From an uncultured Ectothiorhodospiraceae bacterium (GTDB lineage: Bacteria > Pseudomonadota > Gammaproteobacteria > UBA6429 > Thiohalophilaceae), in NCBI GenBank assembly GCA_947258695.1, contig CAMYJG010000021.1:1-37289 (forward strand): DNA of 37,289 bases, given 5' to 3'. Positions within the stretch are counted from its first letter, which is position 1, and every line of letters starts with the position of its first letter. The notes under the pieces were generated by a model, which did no database searches, was not told the origin of the DNA, and was given only the letters and a program-made list of their open reading frames with translations. Positions 26,357-35,108 of this stretch are shown here, piece by piece. The translations under genes were made by a program, and so were the position numbers.

Positions 26357-27199
26357 ATGGGTAATGAGATTAATTCAAAGGATTCTGTGCTGGATAACTG
26401 GAACGATATTTCTTCATGGTTGGAATGGTGGTTTATTAAGCCTAGGCTTTCACCAGAAAATCAGGATATTTTTGATAAGTATTATGGCTCATATAAGCAG
26501 TCGTTCTCCTTTTACATTAAAAAGTATTACTCTAGACAGTCACAAGAAATAATACAGCTAATGGAAAAAAAAGATGGCATCTCTAGGTTGCTTGAAATTG
26601 GTAGTGGGTGTGGAACTGAATCTCTATGGTTTGCTATGTTAGGCGCATCTGTTCTAGGAATCGACATATCTGATGACAGACTTTCCGTGGCTAGGGAAAG
26701 GTGTGACTTAATTGAAAATAACCTATCAAAAAATATTGACTTGACATTTAAGAAGGAAAATTTATTTTCTCTTGGGGATGAAAATAAATTCGATCTTATC
26801 TGGATGGAGCAGGCATTTCATCATATAGAACCCAGAGAAAAACTGCCTGAAAAATTATTTAACTTACTTAATCCAGACGGAAATATTGTAATTTCTGAGA
26901 CAAATGCTTGGAATCCACTAATACAGCTGCAGCTAATTAAACAGAGAGGGTTTAAGACAAAAAAAACGTTTACCGATTCTGATGGTGAATCATTTGCATA
27001 TGGTGTCGAACGTATCACAACGGCCAAAAGAATTGCTAAATTATTTATGACGAATGGGTTCGAGTTGTCCAGTATTAAGTATTACAGGAAATTGCCAAAC
27101 TTTATTGGGATTAATAAACTGGTTTGGCTTGAGAAAGTAATCCCTGACTGGTTTGTGCCAGCATATACGCATTTTAATATCGTATTAAGAAAAGTTTAG
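26357..27199 (+). CDS. Class I SAM-dependent methyltransferase
   Basis: A 280-residue methyltransferase. The SAM motif LLEIGSGCGTESLWF begins near residue 76, with GIDIS (acidic end of strand 2) and DLIWMEQAFHH (motif at strand 4). About 75 residues precede the SAM fold, rich in aromatic and basic residues. In a polysaccharide locus an O- or N-methylation of a sugar is expected; Campylobacter legionaminic loci also carry methyltransferases. GGAG at 26343 serves as a distant ribosome site. Confidence 0.82.
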   Translation: MGNEINSKDSVLDNWNDISSWLEWWFIKPRLSPENQDIFDKYYGSYKQSFSFYIKKYYSRQSQEIIQLMEKKDGISRLLEIGSGCGTESLWFAMLGASVLGIDISDDRLSVARERCDLIENNLSKNIDLTFKKENLFSLGDENKFDLIWMEQAFHHIEPREKLPEKLFNLLNPDGNIVISETNAWNPLIQLQLIKQRGFKTKKTFTDSDGESFAYGVERITTAKRIAKLFMTNGFELSSIKYYRKLPNFIGINKLVWLEKVIPDWFVPAYTHFNIVLRKV

Positions 27200-27216
27200 T
27201 AATCAGGGTATTTAGT

Positions 27217-28359
27217 TTGACGCTATTAAAGCGAAAAAAAAAGTTACTTTTTTTTGTTACAGAGGATTGGTATTTTTGTTCGCACAGGCTTCCTTTAGCT
27301 ATATCTGCGAAAGAAGCTGGTTATGATGTTTCTGTTGTTACCCGTGTTAATCATCATGGGGATGAGATTAAGCTTGCAGGGATAAATTTGATCCCGCTGG
27401 AACTTTCTAGACGAGGGGTTAACTTCGTTAAAGAATTGAAAACTATTGCTCGTTTGGCCAAAATATACAAAAAAGAGCGGCCAGACTATGTTCATCACAT
27501 CGCATTAAAGCCTGTCATTTACGGGACAATTGCGTCAATAATTACCGATGTTCCTCGCGTGGTAAATGCGATGGCTGGTATGGGATTATTATTCAGCTCT
27601 AAATCCTATAAATTTCGTGTGCTGAAGCCATTTATTACGTTAATGTTTCGTTTTTTATTAAATCGTAAAAGGAGTCGCGTAATACTGCAAAACCCGGATG
27701 ATGTAAAGCTTCTAACTCAGGCTAAGATCCTAAATAAAGATCGTGTTGAATTGATACTCGGTTCGGGTGTGGATCCGCAAAAGTACTTCTATGTAAAAGA
27801 GCAAACTGGTCCCCCTGTAGTAGTTTTGGCGTCAAGATTATTATGGGACAAAGGCATTAAAGAGTTTGTTGATGCTGCAAGAATTTTGAAAAATGAAGGT
27901 GTTATAGCTCGCTTTGTATTAGTTGGTGAGGGTGACTCAGAAAACCCATCAGCGATTCCACATTCCAAATTAAAAGAATGGCATGAGCAAGGTGACGTGG
28001 AATGGTGGGGACGTAAAGATAATATGCCTGAAATATTTGCACAGTCGAGCATAGTATGTTTACCGTCATTTTATGGGGAAGGTGTACCGAAAGTATTAAT
28101 TGAGGCCGCATCATGTGGTAGAGCAATCGTAACAACTGACACTCCAGGTTGTAGGGAAATTGTTAAAGATGGGATAAATGGACTGTTAGTGCCACCTCGC
28201 GATGCTGCAGCAGTAGCAGAAGCAATTAAGAAGTTAATTGTTTCTCCAGAGTTGCGATCGAAAATGGCAATTAAAGGTAGAGAGTTAGTAAAAAAGAAAT
28301 TCTCTTTAAAGAAAGTTAATATTGAAACCTTACAAGTTTACAAGGATTTGCTTAATTGA
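27217..28359 (+). CDS. GT4-family glycosyltransferase (PglA/WbpT-like)
   Basis: A 380-residue GT-B enzyme. The N-terminus FFVTEDWYFCSHRLPLA, HHIALKPVIYG and NAMAGMG form the signature of the PglA-like group that often adds HexNAc to undecaprenyl-linked QuiNAc, FucNAc or bacillosamine; the C-terminal LPSFYGEGVPKVLIEAASCG is the EX7E segment. It starts at TTG, with AGGG at 27205-27208. A run of nine A (27234-27242) and one of eight T (27248-27255) lie in codons 6-13. The next gene starts within its stop codon region. Placed beside the WbpL-like gene, it may add the second sugar. Confidence 0.88.
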   Translation: MTLLKRKKKLLFFVTEDWYFCSHRLPLAISAKEAGYDVSVVTRVNHHGDEIKLAGINLIPLELSRRGVNFVKELKTIARLAKIYKKERPDYVHHIALKPVIYGTIASIITDVPRVVNAMAGMGLLFSSKSYKFRVLKPFITLMFRFLLNRKRSRVILQNPDDVKLLTQAKILNKDRVELILGSGVDPQKYFYVKEQTGPPVVVLASRLLWDKGIKEFVDAARILKNEGVIARFVLVGEGDSENPSAIPHSKLKEWHEQGDVEWWGRKDNMPEIFAQSSIVCLPSFYGEGVPKVLIEAASCGRAIVTTDTPGCREIVKDGINGLLVPPRDAAAVAEAIKKLIVSPELRSKMAIKGRELVKKKFSLKKVNIETLQVYKDLLN

Positions 28360-29324
28360 GTCGGGTTTTAGTAACTGGCGCAAATGGATTTATAGGAAGC
28401 CAAGTATGCCGGGTTCTATTAAATAATAATTTTGTAGTTCGTGCTGCCTTACGTCATCGGAATCTTGTTAAAAACCCGATAGTTAAGAATCAGATTGTCG
28501 TTGGTGATATCGAGGCTAAGACCCAATGGGAAGAAGCCTTGAGTAATGTGGATTTTGTAATTCATCTTGCTGCACGTGTTCATATTATGCAGGATACCGT
28601 ATCTGATCCGCTTGCTCAATTCCGCAAAGTAAACACGGATGGCACTTTGAATTTTGCGCATCAAGCGGCCGTTGCTGGTGTCAAACGTTTCGTGTATCTC
28701 AGTTCTATCAAGGTGAATGGGGAGCAAACGCAACCTAAATGTTCCTTTAGTGCTGAAGATATTCCCGCTCCTATCGATCCGTATGGTAAAAGTAAACATG
28801 AGGCTGAGCAAGGATTAATCAAATTGGCTAACGAAACTGGGATGGAGGTCGTTATTATAAGACCTCCATTAGTTTACGGGCCAGGAGTCAAAGCTAATTT
28901 TTTATCGATGATGAGCTGGATCAATAAAGGTATACCTTTGCCATTCGGTGCAATAAACAACAAACGCAGTTTTGTAGCGTTGGATAATTTAATTGATCTA
29001 ATAATGACATGTATTACGCATCCGTCAGCAGCCAATGAGGTATTCTTAGTTAGTGATGGAGAGGATTTGTCAACTACTGAGTTGTTACAATCGATGGCGC
29101 AAGCTATGAATAAATCAGCCAAGTTAATTCCCGTTCCATCGAAATTACTTAAGATAATTGCGATTATGCTTGGTAAAAGTAATCTAGCCGTACGACTATT
29201 AGGATCATTGCAAGTCGATATTAGTAAAACCAGAAAATTATTAGACTGGAATCCCCCAGTTAGTGTAAAGGCTGCATTAAAAGCGACTGCTGATGATTTT
29301 TTGGCGAAGCAGTATAATATTTAA
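28356..29324 (+). CDS. NAD-dependent 4-reductase/4-epimerase (WbpV/WbpK-like)
   Basis: An extended SDR of 322 residues with GANGFIG, AARVH, SSIKVNGE and the catalytic YGKSK, and the segment RPPLVYGPGVKANF typical of the reductases that pair with WbpM and WbpL. In P. aeruginosa such enzymes reduce the WbpM 4-keto product to UDP-QuiNAc (WbpV) or UDP-FucNAc (WbpK). The TTG start overlaps the preceding stop codon (TTGA), with AAGGAT upstream. The order reductase-WbpL-WbpM is conserved in many loci, which supports the role strongly; QuiNAc versus FucNAc is not decidable by eye. Confidence 0.85.
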   Translation: MSRVLVTGANGFIGSQVCRVLLNNNFVVRAALRHRNLVKNPIVKNQIVVGDIEAKTQWEEALSNVDFVIHLAARVHIMQDTVSDPLAQFRKVNTDGTLNFAHQAAVAGVKRFVYLSSIKVNGEQTQPKCSFSAEDIPAPIDPYGKSKHEAEQGLIKLANETGMEVVIIRPPLVYGPGVKANFLSMMSWINKGIPLPFGAINNKRSFVALDNLIDLIMTCITHPSAANEVFLVSDGEDLSTTELLQSMAQAMNKSAKLIPVPSKLLKIIAIMLGKSNLAVRLLGSLQVDISKTRKLLDWNPPVSVKAALKATADDFLAKQYNI

Positions 29325-29346
29325 TAGTTTAGAGTGTCCCGTATAT

Positions 29347-30390
29347 ATGAACGATGTTTTCTGGTTATGTTTGTTGGTTGCTACGGCATCATGGATTCTT
29401 ACATGGTTTGTTCGACATAATGCTCTTGCCAGAAATTTACTGGACATTCCTAATAGTAGAAGCTCACATTCAATTCCAACGCCACATGGTGGTGGTTTAG
29501 CTATTGCGATTACCTTTCTAATTGCTTTAGTAATTTTAGCTGTAACAGGACGACTTAGTTGGTCGTTGATGCTTAGTTTATACGGACCTGGGATGTTAGT
29601 AGCTATAGTAGGTTTTATTGATGATTATCGACCGATTGCTGCTCGCTGGCGTTTGGCCGTGCATTTCATTTCTGCCGGATGGATACTATATATAATGAAT
29701 GGTTTACCTCCACTACTGTTGTTTGGTATGAAGCTGGATTTAATGTGGTTAGGATATATAATAGCAGTGTTGTATTTGGTCTGGTTGCTTAATCTTTACA
29801 ACTTCATGGATGGTATAGATGGTATCGCTGGTATAGAAGCAGTTACAGTTTGTATGAGTGGAATAGTGCTTTATTGGCTAAATGATACAATTGATCTTTC
29901 GTATATTTTACCAGCTTTATTACTTGCTGCGGTTGCTGGATTTTTGTTCTGGAATTTTCCGAAAGCAAAAATCTTTATGGGTGACGTTGGAAGCGGTTTT
30001 TTAGGATTAATGTTGGGGGCGCTATCGATTCAGGCTGCTTGGGTTGACCCTAACTTATTCTGGGCTTGGTTAATTCTACTTGGTGTATTTATAGTGGATG
30101 CAACGGTTACCTTATTTCGGCGTATTATAAGAAAAGAAAAGTTTTATCAAGCTCATTGTAGTCATGCTTATCAACATGCATCCCGTCAACTAAATAGTCA
30201 TGTGCGCGTTACTATAAGTGTAGGCCTTATCAATTTACTCTGGTTATTGCCGATAGCCGTGTTGGTTACTCTGCAATATTTAGAGGGAGCATTGGGTTTA
30301 ATAATAGCTTATACCCCATTGATAATATTGGCATTTTACTTTAAAGCTGGGGCTCACGAATTGCAGCTTGCTGGTACCAATAGTAAATAA
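29347..30390 (+). CDS. WbpL/WecA-family initiating glycosyl-1-phosphate transferase
   Basis: A polytopic MraY/WecA-superfamily enzyme that transfers a sugar-1-phosphate from UDP to undecaprenyl phosphate and so starts repeat-unit assembly. Motifs are LLDIPNSRSSH with PTPHGGG, VGFIDDYRPI, NLYNFMDGIDGIAG and FMGDVGSGFLGL, all in cytoplasmic loops between about ten to eleven membrane segments. I choose ATG 29347 (347 residues); the frame is open to 29293, but that would overlap the reductase by 32 bases. Given its WbpM and WbpV/K-like neighbours, UDP-QuiNAc or UDP-FucNAc is the likely donor. Confidence 0.92.
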   Translation: MNDVFWLCLLVATASWILTWFVRHNALARNLLDIPNSRSSHSIPTPHGGGLAIAITFLIALVILAVTGRLSWSLMLSLYGPGMLVAIVGFIDDYRPIAARWRLAVHFISAGWILYIMNGLPPLLLFGMKLDLMWLGYIIAVLYLVWLLNLYNFMDGIDGIAGIEAVTVCMSGIVLYWLNDTIDLSYILPALLLAAVAGFLFWNFPKAKIFMGDVGSGFLGLMLGALSIQAAWVDPNLFWAWLILLGVFIVDATVTLFRRIIRKEKFYQAHCSHAYQHASRQLNSHVRVTISVGLINLLWLLPIAVLVTLQYLEGALGLIIAYTPLIILAFYFKAGAHELQLAGTNSK

Positions 30391-30431
30391 GTAGAACCAA
30401 ATGGGCTGCATTAGCGTTAAATTTATTAAGT

Positions 30432-30460
30432 GGTTGTTTTTCTTAAGAAGCAGCTATAAT
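30432..30460 (+). promoter_or_regulatory. Possible sigma-70 promoter before the wbpM-like gene
   Basis: TATAAT at 30455-30460 is a perfect -10, with T-rich GGTTGTTTTT around 30432-30440 as a poor -35. Transcription would start near 30467, giving a leader of about 34 bases. It lies in the 110-base gap between the WbpL-like and WbpM-like genes and may give the latter independent expression. Confidence 0.4.
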
Positions 30461-30500
30461 TACATCTTAAAATCAAAATAGTCGGAAGAATTAACTGATC

Positions 30501-32525
30501 ATGAAGATCGATAAAGTTACTGAAAAATTCGTCAATTTACCCCGCTTTTATAAGCAAGCACTTATCGCTTCTACTGATTCGGTTCTATTAATTGGTGCTG
30601 TTTGGTTAGCGTTTAGCCTGCGACTCGGGGAATTTTATCAACCGGCCAATAACCTTGTGATAGGTTTATTTGCGGTCATACCATTATTGGCCATTCCTAT
30701 ATTTATTCGATTTGGCCTTTATCGTGCCATCATTCGCTATATCGGTTTTCGGGCTTTATGGGCGGTATTGCAGGCTGTGACTCTGTATGCGATGAGTTGG
30801 GGGTTATTCGTTTTGCTTGCAAAAATAGAAGGTATCCCTCGTTCAGTTATAATTATAAATTGGCTGATTTCTGTACTATTGATTGGTGGTACTCGTATGA
30901 TTGCCCGTTGGTGGTTGTCAGGTGTGCTTACTGACTCACTTCCCAAAAACACAAGTTCGCGAAAAAAAGTCCTGGTGTATGGTGCTGGTTCGGCCGGCGT
31001 ACAACTCGCGACCGCTTTAAGCTATAGCAATGAATATAAGCCAATGGCCTTTGTAGATGATAAATCAGAGCTTCACAATACGCACGTCAACTCACTCAAA
31101 GTACATCCCTTTGCAAAAATTGATAACTTGATCGAAAAATTGAAAATAGAAGAAGTGTTGCTGGCTATTCCGACGGCTTCACGTCGTCGTAGAAATCATA
31201 TTATACACTTGCTTGAAAAATACCCTGTTCATGTCCGAACTTTGCCGGGTATGGCTGAAATAGCGGGTGGCCAAGTTAAAATAGAGGATATTAAAGAAGT
31301 TGAAATTGAAGATCTATTAGGTCGAGATCCGGTTGTTCCTTTCACTGAATTGCTGGATATGAATATCAAAGATAAAGTAGTGATGGTCACTGGAGCCGGG
31401 GGGTCTATTGGTTCAGAGCTCTGTAAACAAATCATAACTCAAAAACCGCAACGGCTTATTCTATATGAACAAAATGAATATGCATTATATAACATCGATT
31501 CTGAATTAAATTGCATTAGCAAAGAAATGACAACAACGAGTTTAGAAAAAAACGGTGAAATAATTCCTGTCTTAGCCTCTGTTCTGGATAAACACCGCTT
31601 CGAACAGATCTGTAAAATATTTTCAGTTGATACTATATATCATGCAGCGGCTTACAAACATGTTCCCTTAGTTGAAAAAAATCCTATCGATGCGATTCGA
31701 AATAATATATTTGGAACGTTAACCGCTGCGCATGCGGCAAATGAAGCCAAAGTAGAAACATTCGTATTAATTTCGACTGATAAAGCGGTTCGTCCGACTA
31801 ATATAATGGGGGCAAGTAAACGTTTTGCGGAATTGATCTTGCAAGGCTTGGCTGAACGGGAAAGTCATACTAAATTTTGCATGGTACGCTTTGGCAATGT
31901 ATTAGGTTCTTCTGGTTCGGTTGTGCCGTTATTTAGAAAACAAATACAAGACGGTGGCCCTGTTACCATTACCCACCCGGATATTATTCGTTACTTTATG
32001 ACGATACCGGAAGCCGCACAGCTGGTTATTCAAGCGGGTGCGATGGCCGTAGGGGGCGACGTGTTTGTCCTGGATATGGGAGAACCCGTTAAAATTACTG
32101 AACTGGCTACAAAAATGGTTCGTTTGTCGGGGCTTGAAGTGAAAGATGAAGAACATCCCAATGGTGACATCGAGCTTGAATTCACCGGCCTGCGTCCTGG
32201 CGAGAAACTCTATGAAGAATTACTGATCGGCAATAATCCTATCGGGACTCAACATGCACGTATTTTCAGGGCAACAGAAGACTCACTAGATTGGGATGAT
32301 TTACAGTCCTATTTGTCACTGCTAAATAAAAGCATTGATGCGGCTGATTGTGAGGCCGTACTGACCTTGTTACTCAATGTGATTTCAGATTATAACCCTA
32401 CAGGTACGATCGAAGATTTTATCTGGAAAGAAAAACGTCTCAGAAAAGACATGGACCATGTAGTCAGCCTCAAAGATTTTCGTGATAGTCACCCCCCCCC
32501 ACACTCAACAAAATCAAGCGCTTAG
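30501..32525 (+). CDS. wbpM: WbpM/CapD-like UDP-GlcNAc C4,6-dehydratase
   Basis: A membrane-bound nucleoside-diphosphate-sugar dehydratase of 674 residues. Four membrane segments fill about residues 15-140; a first Rossmann domain has YGAGSAGVQL (about 157), and the catalytic SDR domain has TGAGGSIGSE (from about 297) and STDKAVRPTNIMGASK, where Met replaces the usual active-site Tyr as in WbpM. It makes UDP-2-acetamido-2,6-dideoxy-4-keto-hexose for the WbpV/K-like reductase. A C9 tract (32492-32500) eight codons before the stop encodes a short proline run and is a possible slippage site. It is the last gene of the co-directional run. Confidence 0.92.
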   Translation: MKIDKVTEKFVNLPRFYKQALIASTDSVLLIGAVWLAFSLRLGEFYQPANNLVIGLFAVIPLLAIPIFIRFGLYRAIIRYIGFRALWAVLQAVTLYAMSWGLFVLLAKIEGIPRSVIIINWLISVLLIGGTRMIARWWLSGVLTDSLPKNTSSRKKVLVYGAGSAGVQLATALSYSNEYKPMAFVDDKSELHNTHVNSLKVHPFAKIDNLIEKLKIEEVLLAIPTASRRRRNHIIHLLEKYPVHVRTLPGMAEIAGGQVKIEDIKEVEIEDLLGRDPVVPFTELLDMNIKDKVVMVTGAGGSIGSELCKQIITQKPQRLILYEQNEYALYNIDSELNCISKEMTTTSLEKNGEIIPVLASVLDKHRFEQICKIFSVDTIYHAAAYKHVPLVEKNPIDAIRNNIFGTLTAAHAANEAKVETFVLISTDKAVRPTNIMGASKRFAELILQGLAERESHTKFCMVRFGNVLGSSGSVVPLFRKQIQDGGPVTITHPDIIRYFMTIPEAAQLVIQAGAMAVGGDVFVLDMGEPVKITELATKMVRLSGLEVKDEEHPNGDIELEFTGLRPGEKLYEELLIGNNPIGTQHARIFRATEDSLDWDDLQSYLSLLNKSIDAADCEAVLTLLLNVISDYNPTGTIEDFIWKEKRLRKDMDHVVSLKDFRDSHPPPHSTKSSA

Positions 32526-32783
32526 ATAACAAAAAAATCCACTCGTATTCGCCTCCAGGACCACACTGGCATCGCTCACAACTGTCGAATAACATTACAC
32601 ATGGATATTTTTACTAACTAGTTGATAGTTCGAAATATTTTCGATTTGTAACACGCTTATCTAAGTCGGATAGCTTTACATATCTTTTTGATCAGTAGAG
32701 AATATACAATTAAAACAACAGGTTAAATAATGGCATAAATATTGTATAAATTATAACTATTATGAGTGTTATGAGTTTCTAAA
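32526..32783. other. Intergenic region before the PEP-CTERM gene
   Basis: This gap of about 260 bases has no credible gene. Its 3' part carries the sigma-54-like site at 32731. The middle is AT-rich, with short inverted motifs around TTCGAAATATTTTCGA (32629-32644) that could be activator sites, but I cannot assign them. No terminator with a T-tract is seen after the wbpM-like gene. Confidence 0.5.
32731..32746 (+). promoter_or_regulatory. Candidate sigma-54 (-24/-12) promoter
   Basis: TGGCATAAATATTGTA matches the sigma-54 consensus TGGCAYR-N4-TTGCW except for T in place of C in the -12 element. The GG and the -12 G are exactly 12 bases apart. Transcription would start near 32757, 27 bases before the ATG of the PEP-CTERM gene. 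PEP-CTERM genes in several proteobacteria are associated with sigma-54 and the PrsK/PrsR regulators, which supports it. Confidence 0.55.
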
Positions 32784-33518
32784 ATGAAAAATAAGATGTT
32801 CAAAAAATCACTATTGTTTGTTGGGAGTCTGCTATTAAGCTGCAATGCTTTTGCTATTCCGACTTTACAACTGGATATCGATGGCGGCACCTATGTTGGC
32901 GGCGAAGAATCTTCCGTCATTACGAGCGCTAATGAGTTTACTTTGTATGCCTATGGAAATCCGAATGGTACATCCCAAGGGGGAGGGAATGTAACCACAG
33001 CTGACATGCTATCTACAGAATATTTACTTTCTATAGCATTATCGCCACAGGTTTCGGATTTAAGTGGGCTGGTAGGTAGTGATATTACTGTCAATGGCAC
33101 AAGTTATGATATCAGTGGCAATTTTACCTATGGCACACCACCGCTTGATGCAACGGCGAACCCGCTGCTTGGTGGTCATGGTATTTATGATACATATTAT
33201 CTGGAGCTATCTTTTTTCTTTGATGCATCTATGACCGCTTCATTGGTTAATACGCAGGATGCTGGTGGTTTGGGTCCAGATACCTCGGGATCAGATATGT
33301 ACTATGTGCCTTTCGCAATCGATATGTCTGGATTAGCTGCAGGCTATGGTTTGCATTTTGATTTATACAACATTGATCTTAAGCGCGGAGATTTAGTTCG
33401 GGGTGATTTTGCACCGTTTTCACATGATGCGGGGGTAAATGTACCTGAACCGTCGTCACTTGCTTTGTTTGGCTTAGGATTATTAGGTTTAGGTTTCATC
33501 AAGCGACGTAAGCAATAA
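32784..33518 (+). CDS. PEP-CTERM sorting domain protein
   Basis: A 244-residue exported protein. The N-terminus is a signal peptide (KKSLLFVGSLLLSCNAFA, cleavage near residue 24). The C-terminus is a full PEP-CTERM tripartite signal: VPEP at 220-223, a hydrophobic helix with LFGLGLLGLGF, and a basic end RRKQ. It should be processed by an exosortase and exported to the surface or matrix. The middle is rich in Gly, Ser, Thr and Asp with no cysteines and looks like a beta-rich passenger, perhaps of the choice-of-anchor type. No exosortase gene is in the window. It has a candidate sigma-54 promoter and its own terminator, so it is a separate unit from the O-antigen-like locus. Confidence 0.88.
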   Translation: MKNKMFKKSLLFVGSLLLSCNAFAIPTLQLDIDGGTYVGGEESSVITSANEFTLYAYGNPNGTSQGGGNVTTADMLSTEYLLSIALSPQVSDLSGLVGSDITVNGTSYDISGNFTYGTPPLDATANPLLGGHGIYDTYYLELSFFFDASMTASLVNTQDAGGLGPDTSGSDMYYVPFAIDMSGLAAGYGLHFDLYNIDLKRGDLVRGDFAPFSHDAGVNVPEPSSLALFGLGLLGLGFIKRRKQ

Positions 33519-33537
33519 ACTCAATTAGTTTTTATTG

Positions 33538-33551
33538 TCACGTGCACGTGA
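33538..33551. repeat. Perfect 14-bp palindrome TCACGTGCACGTGA
   Basis: A perfect palindrome lies just before the terminator hairpin that ends the PEP-CTERM gene. It could be a protein-binding site or a second short hairpin; nothing more can be said. Confidence 0.4.
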
Positions 33552-33552
33552 T

Positions 33553-33579
33553 AGCCTGCTTAGCTGCAGGCTTTTTTTT
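33553..33579 (+). terminator. Rho-independent terminator of the PEP-CTERM gene
   Basis: A stem AGCCTGC / GCAGGCT of seven pairs with the loop TTAGCT is followed by a run of eight T (33572-33579). It lies 34 bases after the stop codon. Confidence 0.9.
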
Positions 33580-33635
33580 GCGTATTTTCTAAAGGATCAT
33601 AAATTAAACATTTAGAGAGTGACTAGTATGATCTT

Positions 33636-34775
33636 CTAATTTCGATTCATTAATCGGGAGTAAAGCCGATTAATTCGGATTTTGAAACTGTGGAATTTAG
33701 ACTTGCTCCCAGGAACTTCCGCAATCAAAATTGCAGTTAATGCGTGAAAGTGATTGTTTGTACTATTAGCATCTTTTAAATATGCGTGCCAGATTCGTAA
33801 GCAATTAGTGTATCCAATAACGCTAAAAAAAATTCCACGTTGAAATAGGTAATTCTTTATTATTGTTCGCATTAATAACCTGCCTACTATGCCTGCGGAA
33901 TCTTTCTGGTGACGTATGTCATGTTGAATATTTTTGGGGAGTTGAACAAGATTATTCTTAATTATGAAATCTAGGGTGACTTTGATTTCGGTTGCGTGAA
34001 CGGGAGTCTCAATGAGATTAATGAACTTATCCCAGTCGATCTGGTTTTCTTTAATGATTAAAATAATGTCAACGATTTGAATTAAGCTATTTGCGATCTT
34101 GAATTCCTGGACCCAGTGAGTAATTGTATAGTGTAGGTTGAGCTCTATATCCAATCCGTAAACATTTTCAGGACATGATTCGATATGTGACATATTTTCG
34201 AATAGATATTGTGGCTGATATAATTTTCTTTTGTTTTGTTGTGACTTCATAGAGAAAAGTCGAGTGTGAACTTCTACCCATGTGTTTTTTTTAGGGTGAT
34301 GAAATGGTTTTAAATGTTGGTGGGTTAGAAAAAATTCATCTGAGAGATGTCCCTCTTGAACGTAGCCTAATGTGAATAAGGCTTCTGAGACAATTTGTGT
34401 TTGATCTTTTGGGATCAGAATATCGATATCCCCCATTTTTCTTTGGTATGCATGCTTGTAGTAAGATTTAGAGAGATGCATGCCTTTAAGTAGGACGATA
34501 ATTATTTCAGATTTCGATAATTTGTCGATAAGCTCATTTACGGCGGAGTCAAATAATGCAGAATAATATTGAGCTGTTATCTTAATGGCGCGGAGCTTTT
34601 CTATATCGCTGTTATTTAACCCGGAATCATCTTTTAAGTATATGTCAGCAAGGATGGGGCCAAGACCATATTGTATGCATAATTCAATATCCTGTTCCGT
34701 TAAGTTTGGCTTAGTGGTTGGTGAAGATATATAGGTTTTTATCGTGTTAATAAGGATGGAGGGGTTATTTTTCAT
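33636..34775 (-). CDS. Nucleotidyltransferase family protein (NTP_transf_5-like)
   Basis: A 379-residue protein of the nucleotidyltransferase group often found in exosortase/PEP-CTERM exopolysaccharide loci. The core reads VLLKGMHLSKSYYKHAYQRKMGDIDILIP (about 93-121), with the LKG...R..DIDIL pattern of this family, followed by a helical C-terminal half and a basic tail. The aspartates of DID are the likely metal ligands. It is convergent to the PEP-CTERM gene. Its substrate is not known. No clear promoter was found upstream on the minus strand. Confidence 0.78.
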   Translation of the reverse strand: MKNNPSILINTIKTYISSPTTKPNLTEQDIELCIQYGLGPILADIYLKDDSGLNNSDIEKLRAIKITAQYYSALFDSAVNELIDKLSKSEIIIVLLKGMHLSKSYYKHAYQRKMGDIDILIPKDQTQIVSEALFTLGYVQEGHLSDEFFLTHQHLKPFHHPKKNTWVEVHTRLFSMKSQQNKRKLYQPQYLFENMSHIESCPENVYGLDIELNLHYTITHWVQEFKIANSLIQIVDIILIIKENQIDWDKFINLIETPVHATEIKVTLDFIIKNNLVQLPKNIQHDIRHQKDSAGIVGRLLMRTIIKNYLFQRGIFFSVIGYTNCLRIWHAYLKDANSTNNHFHALTAILIAEVPGSKSKFHSFKIRINRLYSRLMNRN

Positions 34776-35108
34776 GCTTAGAGTCTAACTGTTTTGATAG
34801 CTGGCAGTATATAACTGAATATTTTGCAAATTATTTAATTTTTATTGTAGGTAAATAAATTGGTGATTAGAAGTTTAAATTGAAAGTCTATGACATGAAT
34901 TCAATCTCGTTTGTTCTATTAACTCCATCGCCATCATGAATCCAGGTTGTCCGAATCAGTCGTTTGCATAACTATTAAATGGATATTGGTACTATGGATA
35001 ACAGATAATTTTACAATTAGTTTATCTATCATGGCTTTTGAAATTAGTCTTAGTGACACAAAAACTTGCGTTTCATTACTCATATCGAGTATCTTTCGCC
35101 CGTGTAAT
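34776..35108. other. Intergenic region before tRNA-Val
   Basis: About 330 AT-rich bases between the divergent nucleotidyltransferase gene and tRNA-Val. I see no credible gene; a short frame (34947-35144) runs into the tRNA and is rejected. The right end carries the tRNA promoter. Confidence 0.6.
35066..35094 (+). promoter_or_regulatory. Probable tRNA-Val promoter
   Basis: TTGCGT (35066-35071) and GTATCT (35089-35094) are separated by 17 bases. A GC-rich stretch (CGCCCGTG) follows before the tRNA start at 35109, as in stringently controlled stable-RNA promoters. Confidence 0.5.

Noticed and set aside
32536-32545. AATCCACTCG, identical to ten bases of the tRNA-Val T-arm/3' region (35167-35176), as a possible attachment-site duplicate
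   Set aside because: Only ten bases match, the next bases diverge, the CCA end is not included, and no integrase lies between the copies. Chance is likely.
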